The position numbers and the translations under genes are program-made. DNA of 64,000 nucleotides from the NCBI RefSeq assembly GCF_021295315.1, contig NZ_JAIMJA010000019.1, forward strand, positions 1 through 64,000, written 5' to 3'. Source of the stretch: Motilimonas cestriensis (GTDB taxonomy: Bacteria; Pseudomonadota; Gammaproteobacteria; Enterobacterales; CBDFNC01). The first letter of the stretch is position 1. The number at the start of each line of letters is the position of its first letter. Of the stretch, positions 59,808 through 64,000 are shown in pieces. The notes under the pieces are model-generated. The model made no database searches and was not told the DNA's origin. It was given only the letters and a program-made list of their open reading frames with translations.

Positions 59808-60680
59808 ATGAATGCATTACCTTCATCGTTATTTTCCCCATTAGTGCAAGGCTATTGGCGCATGGCCCATTGGAACATGACGCCGCAGCAACGCCTGACG
59901 TTTATTAAGCAACACGTTGAGCTAGGCGTAACCAGTGTCGATCATGCGCCGGTGTATCAAAGTGAAGCCCTGTTTGGTGAAGCGTTAGCGCTCGAGCCGA
60001 GTTTACGCGCCCAACTGCAAGTGATTTCTAAGTGCGGCATCATTCCAGGTCAAGGCGAACAAGTGGCCCATTACGACAGCGGTCAGGCCGAGATTATTAC
60101 CTCGGTGGAGCGTTCGTTAACCAATTTGCAAGTTGAAAAACTGGATGTGCTGTTAATTCATCGCCCTGATTTATTAATGCAAGTAGATGAAATGGCAGAA
60201 GCTTTTGCGCAGTTAAAAGCAGCGGGAAAGGTTGAGCATTTTGGCGTGTCTAACTTCAGCGTGGCGGAATTTAACCTATTACAATCGCGCTTAGATGTGC
60301 CGCTGGTGACCAACCAAATTGAAATCAACCCAATCAATATGCAAGCCACCGAAGATGGCACCTTGGCACAAATGCAGCAACTAAAGGTGCGACCCATGGC
60401 ATGGTCTTGCTTAGCAGGCGGGCAGTTGTTTAATGGTGAGTCAGAGCAGGCCAAACGCGTGCAACACACCTTACAACAAGTGGCGGATGAAATTGGCGCA
60501 AGCTGCATTGATGAAGTAGCGTATGCTTGGGTGATGAAGCTACCCGCCAACCCTGTACCAATTATTGGCAGCGGCAAAATTGCACGGGTGCAAACTGCGG
60601 TTAATGCCCTTGAGTTAACCATGACGCGCGAACAATGGTATCGCATTTGGACTGCATCAAAAGGGCATGGTGTGGCTTAG
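59808..60680 (+). CDS. Aldo-keto reductase (YdhF-like)
   Basis: 290 residues from the ATG at 59808 with TTAGGAG upstream; longer in-frame starts lie in the regulatory gap. (beta/alpha)8 barrel with the catalytic region GVTSVDHAPVYQSEALFGEA (Asp/Tyr pair), the HRPD loop and the NADPH-binding PIIGSGKIARVQ motif. Reduces aldehydes or ketones with NADPH. Likely regulated by the divergent LysR. Confidence 0.92.
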   Translation: MNALPSSLFSPLVQGYWRMAHWNMTPQQRLTFIKQHVELGVTSVDHAPVYQSEALFGEALALEPSLRAQLQVISKCGIIPGQGEQVAHYDSGQAEIITSVERSLTNLQVEKLDVLLIHRPDLLMQVDEMAEAFAQLKAAGKVEHFGVSNFSVAEFNLLQSRLDVPLVTNQIEINPINMQATEDGTLAQMQQLKVRPMAWSCLAGGQLFNGESEQAKRVQHTLQQVADEIGASCIDEVAYAWVMKLPANPVPIIGSGKIARVQTAVNALELTMTREQWYRIWTASKGHGVA

Positions 60681-61117
60681 TTCTTAATCGTATTTATCGC
60701 CCCATCACTGGGGCGCCTTGTATGTTGAACTTGTTGATTCGTGTTTTTTGTGGGACCTGAGCTTGCTCAGGGAATTTGTGATATTCGCAGAGCAAGCTCT
60801 GCTCCTACGTTGGCGCAACATCATGTAGAGCAGCAGTTATTCTGCGATAACTGCTGCGATTATAAGCAGCACCTAAATCTAGGCTTAAACCAAACACATC
60901 AACATTTTTTATGAATAGTTTACTCAGTCTTAGCCCTTGTCAGTGCAGCACTTAACATGAACAAGTTACATTTGTATCGAGTCTGTTGAAGAATAATACT
61001 TGTCTTACATATCAATCATTGAATTTCATGTATCTATCACATTTATCGTGCAAAGAATCGTTTCGGCGTCCGCAAATAAGATAAGATTAAAACTCACATT
61101 TTAATCAAGGAATGATC
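60681..61117. other. Intergenic region with REPIN and esterase promoter
   Basis: About 440 bases without a gene. It contains a REPIN at 60748-60809 and AT-rich leader sequence of the esterase gene; no clear operator was seen. Confidence 0.5.
60748..60809. repeat. REPIN (inverted REP pair)
   Basis: TTGTGGGACCTGAGC... and ...GCAAGCTCTGCTCCTAC: two opposed REPs whose heads are GTGGGAC and GTAGGAGC, each followed by its own CTGAGC- or AGAGC-type hairpin. Same family as the REPIN at 12626. Confidence 0.8.
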
Positions 61118-62179
61118 ATGAAAGGTTTGTCGCTATCTTTATGTGCGTTATCTGTTGTTGCCTCAAGTGCTGCAATGGCATGGAATAATACAGAATATTC
61201 ACATACCAATGGATTGGTTGAACGTATTCAAGTGTATGGTGAGTCACTAGAAAATAATGTTGTTGGTGATTATGCTAGCCGAGAAGTGTTTGTCTATCTT
61301 CCTCCCAGTTATTACGAAAATGATGAAAAAAACTACCCCGTTGTTTATGTGCTGCATGGTTTAGGTGGCACTGCACAAGGCTTTTTCGCTAATGGTGAAA
61401 ATGATCCTAACTTAGATAAAGTGATGGACGATCTGATTGCTTCGGGTGACATTAACGAAATGATTTTAGTGGTGCCTGATACTTACAATTACACTTTGGG
61501 CAGTTGGTATCAAAATTCAGCGGTGACAGGTAACTGGCAAGAGTACTTGTTGGATGACTTAATTCCGACGATTGATGAGCGTTTTCGCACTATTGATGAT
61601 GCCCAAGGGCGAGGCATTTTAGGCCATTCTATGGGTGGTTATGGTGCCATCTCTACAGTGTTGGCAGAGCCGGAAGAATTCTCAGCGGTTGCTGCAATGA
61701 GCCCATCATTTCTTGTTAATGATTTCTCGCCTAGTTTATGCGGCTATTTTTATTCGTTGCAAATGGATACCCTACAAAACTGGAATGGTAACCCGAGTGA
61801 ATTAAGTTACGACACCTATGTCACTTTTTCATTAATGCAACTTTCTTCTCCCGATCTAAATAATCCACCTAGCTATGTTAAAAAAGAGCTCGGCTTACAA
61901 GATTTAAATGCTTGTGCGGCGTTAGATTTACCGTCACAAATTAGCGCTCAGCAACCGAGCGTGAAAGATTTTGGTCATATCGCGGTTCGAACGGAAATTG
62001 GTAATCAAGAGATGTTAACTCCTGCAACCTATCAGGTAAGTGAGTTATTAAAAGGTCTTGGTATGCAAACCAGTTTTAATGAATTTGAAGGTGGTCATTT
62101 AGACAAATTAAGTGTGACAATTTACGACAACATTAAGTTTATGAGTGCAAATCTAGCCGCTTCTGAGTTAGATGATTAA
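61118..62179 (+). CDS. Secreted esterase of the EstA/S-formylglutathione-hydrolase fold
   Basis: 353 residues. CAAGGA precedes the ATG at 61118; an ATG six bases upstream is less well spaced. Signal peptide to about residue 22 (...SSAAMAWNN). Alpha/beta-hydrolase of PF00756 type with the nucleophile in GHSMGGYGA near residue 170 and an oxyanion-hole region (VLHGLGGTAQGF). Substrate unknown, perhaps a carbohydrate or feruloyl-type ester. A REPIN follows. Confidence 0.85.
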   Translation: MKGLSLSLCALSVVASSAAMAWNNTEYSHTNGLVERIQVYGESLENNVVGDYASREVFVYLPPSYYENDEKNYPVVYVLHGLGGTAQGFFANGENDPNLDKVMDDLIASGDINEMILVVPDTYNYTLGSWYQNSAVTGNWQEYLLDDLIPTIDERFRTIDDAQGRGILGHSMGGYGAISTVLAEPEEFSAVAAMSPSFLVNDFSPSLCGYFYSLQMDTLQNWNGNPSELSYDTYVTFSLMQLSSPDLNNPPSYVKKELGLQDLNACAALDLPSQISAQQPSVKDFGHIAVRTEIGNQEMLTPATYQVSELLKGLGMQTSFNEFEGGHLDKLSVTIYDNIKFMSANLAASELDD

Positions 62180-62218
62180 CCAGTAAAAGTGCCTTATCGC
62201 TGTATTAATCAAAAATAG

Positions 62219-62275
62219 ACGCTGCTCCTACGTGCGTTTGTAGCATGTGTAGGAGCAGCAGTAATGCTGCGATAT
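62219..62275. repeat. REPIN-like inverted pair
   Basis: GCTGCTCCTAC and GTAGGAGCAGC in inverted order, the right one followed by AGTAATGCTGCGATA so that its hairpin is complete; the left REP is shortened. Lies between convergent esterase and oxidoreductase genes. Confidence 0.7.
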
Positions 62276-62283
62276 GCTGATAA

Positions 62284-63339
62284 TTACACCAAACTCATCA
62301 ACATTTCTTCTGAGTATTCAACCAACTCTTTGCCTTCGCGAACGCGGGCTACGTAGTCAGGGTTGGCAATGAACGGGCGACCAATCGCTAATAAATCATA
62401 CTTATTTTCGGCGATGGCGGCGCTGCCCATCTCGGCGGTGAGGCTGCCCACACCCACTAAGGTTTTGTTGTAATTGGCGCGAATGTAACTGGATACGCGG
62501 CCACCTAAGTAATCAAACTCGAGTGCGTCATCAAAAATACCGACGTGAACAAAAGCTAAGTTACGGCTTTCTAATTGCGCGAGTAGGTAATCAAATACGG
62601 CGCGATCGCGGGGATCGGCGGGCAAATGTACATAAGCGCCCGGAGAGATGCGAATAGCGGTGCGATCTTGACCGATTTCGGCAATCACAGCATCTACCAC
62701 AGCAAGGGGAAAGCGCGCCATGTTTTCTGGGGTTTCACCAAACTCATCACTACGTTGGTTACTGCCGTAATGTAAGAACTGATCGATTAAGTAGCCATTT
62801 GCGCCGTGAATTTCCACGCCGTCAAATCCAGCAATGATCGCATTGGCAGCCGCTTGTGCGTAGTCTGCTACGAGTTGTTCAATGTCTGCTTTGGTTGCAG
62901 GTGTTGGCTTTTGATAAACCAGCTCGCGCATTCTAGGCACCGTGCCTTCAAAGGCGATGGCAGAAGGGGCGATAACCGCATCACTGCCGGTTTTTTCACT
63001 GAAAAAGTGTGGGTGTGCTACGCGGCCTGTGTGCCATAACTGCGCAAAAATTTTACCACCGTTGTCATGCACGGCTTGGGTCACTTTTTTCCAGCCTTCT
63101 ACTTGTGCTGCAGTAAATAAGCCCGGGGTATTGGGATAGCCTTGGCCATCAGGGCGAATAATGACCGCTTCTGAAATGATTAAACCCGCCTCGGCGCGGC
63201 GACCATAATACTCAGCCATGGCTTGAGTCGGCACTAAGTCGTCATCTGCCATGCAGCGAGTGAGCGGCGCCATTAGAATGCGGTTGTTTAGGGTAATCGT
63301 TTCATTAAGGGCAAAAGGTTGAAAAAGATTGTCCGTCAT
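62284..63339 (-). CDS. nemA: Old Yellow Enzyme-family NADH:flavin oxidoreductase (NemA-like)
   Basis: 351 residues from the ATG at 63339 (CCGAGGCC upstream); longer readings extend into the operator region and are unlikely. TIM barrel with FMN and substrate residues visible in NNRILMAPLTRCMA, QLWHTGRVAHP, GFDGVEIHGANGYL and IAIGRPFIANPD. Reduces electrophilic alkenes or nitro compounds such as N-ethylmaleimide. Divergent from a TetR gene across an operator array. Confidence 0.9.
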   Translation of the reverse strand: MTDNLFQPFALNETITLNNRILMAPLTRCMADDDLVPTQAMAEYYGRRAEAGLIISEAVIIRPDGQGYPNTPGLFTAAQVEGWKKVTQAVHDNGGKIFAQLWHTGRVAHPHFFSEKTGSDAVIAPSAIAFEGTVPRMRELVYQKPTPATKADIEQLVADYAQAAANAIIAGFDGVEIHGANGYLIDQFLHYGSNQRSDEFGETPENMARFPLAVVDAVIAEIGQDRTAIRISPGAYVHLPADPRDRAVFDYLLAQLESRNLAFVHVGIFDDALEFDYLGGRVSSYIRANYNKTLVGVGSLTAEMGSAAIAENKYDLLAIGRPFIANPDYVARVREGKELVEYSEEMLMSLV

Positions 63340-63365
63340 ATGGCCTCGGTGGTTACTGTTGTATT

Positions 63366-63432
63366 TTGAATGTTCGTTCAAGATATGCTTATTTGAATGC
63401 TTGTTCAAGTATTATTTTGAACAAACGTTCAA
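63366..63432. promoter_or_regulatory. Triple TTGAA-N6-TTCAA operator array
   Basis: Three copies of TTGAA-N6-TTCAA: 63366-63381, 63393-63408 and 63417-63432, start-to-start spacing 27 and 24 bases. The last is embedded in the wider palindrome ATTTTGAAC-AAAC-GTTCAAAAT (63414-63435). They fill the gap between the divergent oxidoreductase and TetR genes, so the TetR protein is the likely binder. Confidence 0.75.
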
Positions 63433-63464
63433 AATTAAGTACAATGTCAGCAATCCGATATTGC

Positions 63465-64000
63465 ATGAGTATGCCGATGAGAAACGCCGAATTTGACCGA
63501 GAAAAAGTGCTGCGCTCAGCCATGACCGCCTTTATGGACAAGGGATACGGCAAAACCAGTATGCAAGATCTCAAGGCCGCGACGGGATTGCATCCGGGCT
63601 CGATTTATTGTGCGTTTGATAACAAACGTGGTTTGTTGTTGGCGGCTTTAGAGCAGTATCGGCTGGATCGTAGCGTTGAGTTTGCCGATTTTTTTTGTGG
63701 CGACGAGCCGGTGCTGACACAGCTAAAAACCTATCTCGACGATCAGGTACAAAAATGCCTCAGTTGCGATAGCAGCCAAACTTGCCTATTAACCAAAGCG
63801 TTAAACGAAATGGCCGAACAAGATGCAGAAGTACAGCAAATTATCGCTGACAGCCTCGCGGCATGGCAACAGGCGTTAACGCAATTATTTGAGCGGGCGA
63901 CGATGCAAGGGGAGCTCACTTCAGGTCGAGATTGCGAGCATTTAGCGCGTTATTTGGCAATGGGTATTTATGGCCTACGCACCTTTGCTCATACCCATCC
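63465..64000 (+). CDS. TetR-family regulator, NemR-like (cut by window end)
   Basis: The first 178 codons run open from ATG codons at 63465/63471/63477 to the window end. Helix-turn-helix KTSMQDLKAATGLHPGSIYC AFDNKRGLL, then the ligand domain with three cysteines (QKCLSCDSSQTC) that could sense electrophiles, as NemR does. Divergent from the Old Yellow Enzyme gene. The C-terminus lies beyond the window. Confidence 0.9.
   Translation, partial: MSMPMRNAEFDREKVLRSAMTAFMDKGYGKTSMQDLKAATGLHPGSIYCAFDNKRGLLLAALEQYRLDRSVEFADFFCGDEPVLTQLKTYLDDQVQKCLSCDSSQTCLLTKALNEMAEQDAEVQQIIADSLAAWQQALTQLFERATMQGELTSGRDCEHLARYLAMGIYGLRTFAHTH

Noticed and set aside
1-64000. CRISPR arrays, tRNA or rRNA genes, prophage modules
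   Set aside because: No regularly spaced direct repeats, no cloverleaf-forming or rRNA-like stretches and no phage structural genes were seen on either strand.

Overview
The window looks like chromosomal DNA of a moderate-GC marine or aquatic gammaproteobacterium of the Alteromonadales type (Shewanella/Pseudoalteromonas/Rheinheimera-like). This is inferred from gene content (CcoG, M61 peptidase, DUF1127, YtoQ, PadR+DUF1700, many LysR regulators, two chemoreceptors) and from REP/REPIN sequences of the GTRGGAGC-hairpin type. No rRNA, tRNA or CRISPR array was seen. Genus assignment is inference only.

Region 1 (0-9 kb) is accessory. It is a head-to-tail array of REP-associated tyrosine transposase (RAYT, Y1/HUH) elements, all on the minus strand: one solo left end (126-256), two intact copies (genes 1003-2001 and 4626-5624) and two internally deleted derivatives (6798-7190 and 7897-8665). 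Cargo sits between the copies: an orphan immunity-like gene with the tail of a truncated partner, an AraC/MGMT alkylation-repair regulator plus an SDR, an orphan flanked by hairpins, a tandem-rhodanese sulfurtransferase, a second immunity-like gene with a toxin-like tail, and a pair of tandem small lipoproteins. Derivatives, mosaic divergence and shared end motifs suggest repeated recombination among copies.

Region 2 (9.6-27 kb) carries a HAD phosphatase, an M61 PDZ peptidase, a fused and broken HigBA-type toxin-antitoxin locus, an NmrA/LysR divergent pair, a ClbS/DfsB-like protein, a periplasmic solute-binding protein followed by a complete IS30 element, an autoregulated PadR/DUF1700 pair, a soluble PAS chemoreceptor, YtoQ, a TrkH/TrkA potassium uptake pair and a secreted trypsin with two C-terminal small domains.

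Region 3 (27-39 kb) holds ccoG and a PAS/sigma-54 activator. A sigma-54 promoter with an upstream palindrome lies in front of ccoG, and the same motif lies in the activator's own promoter. It continues with a two-gene RND efflux system, a 7TMR-DISM diguanylate cyclase and an aldonolactone-oxidase-like flavoenzyme.

Region 4 (38.8-64 kb) is rich in regulators paired with detoxification or redox enzymes. LysR genes are divergent from DUF1127/GFA, an SDR, a GST/SnoaL/tautomerase operon and an aldo-keto reductase, and a palindrome lies in each divergent gap. A TA-flanked MITE supplies the stop codon of the GFA gene. A TetR-HlyD-ABC exporter operon has lost one permease, with a short inverted-repeat insertion in its place. 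A PDC-like periplasmic protein faces a chemoreceptor. The window ends with a secreted esterase and an Old Yellow Enzyme divergent from a TetR/NemR-like gene cut by the window edge, with three TTGAA-N6-TTCAA sites between them. REPINs follow the M61 gene, the aldo-keto reductase gene and the esterase gene.
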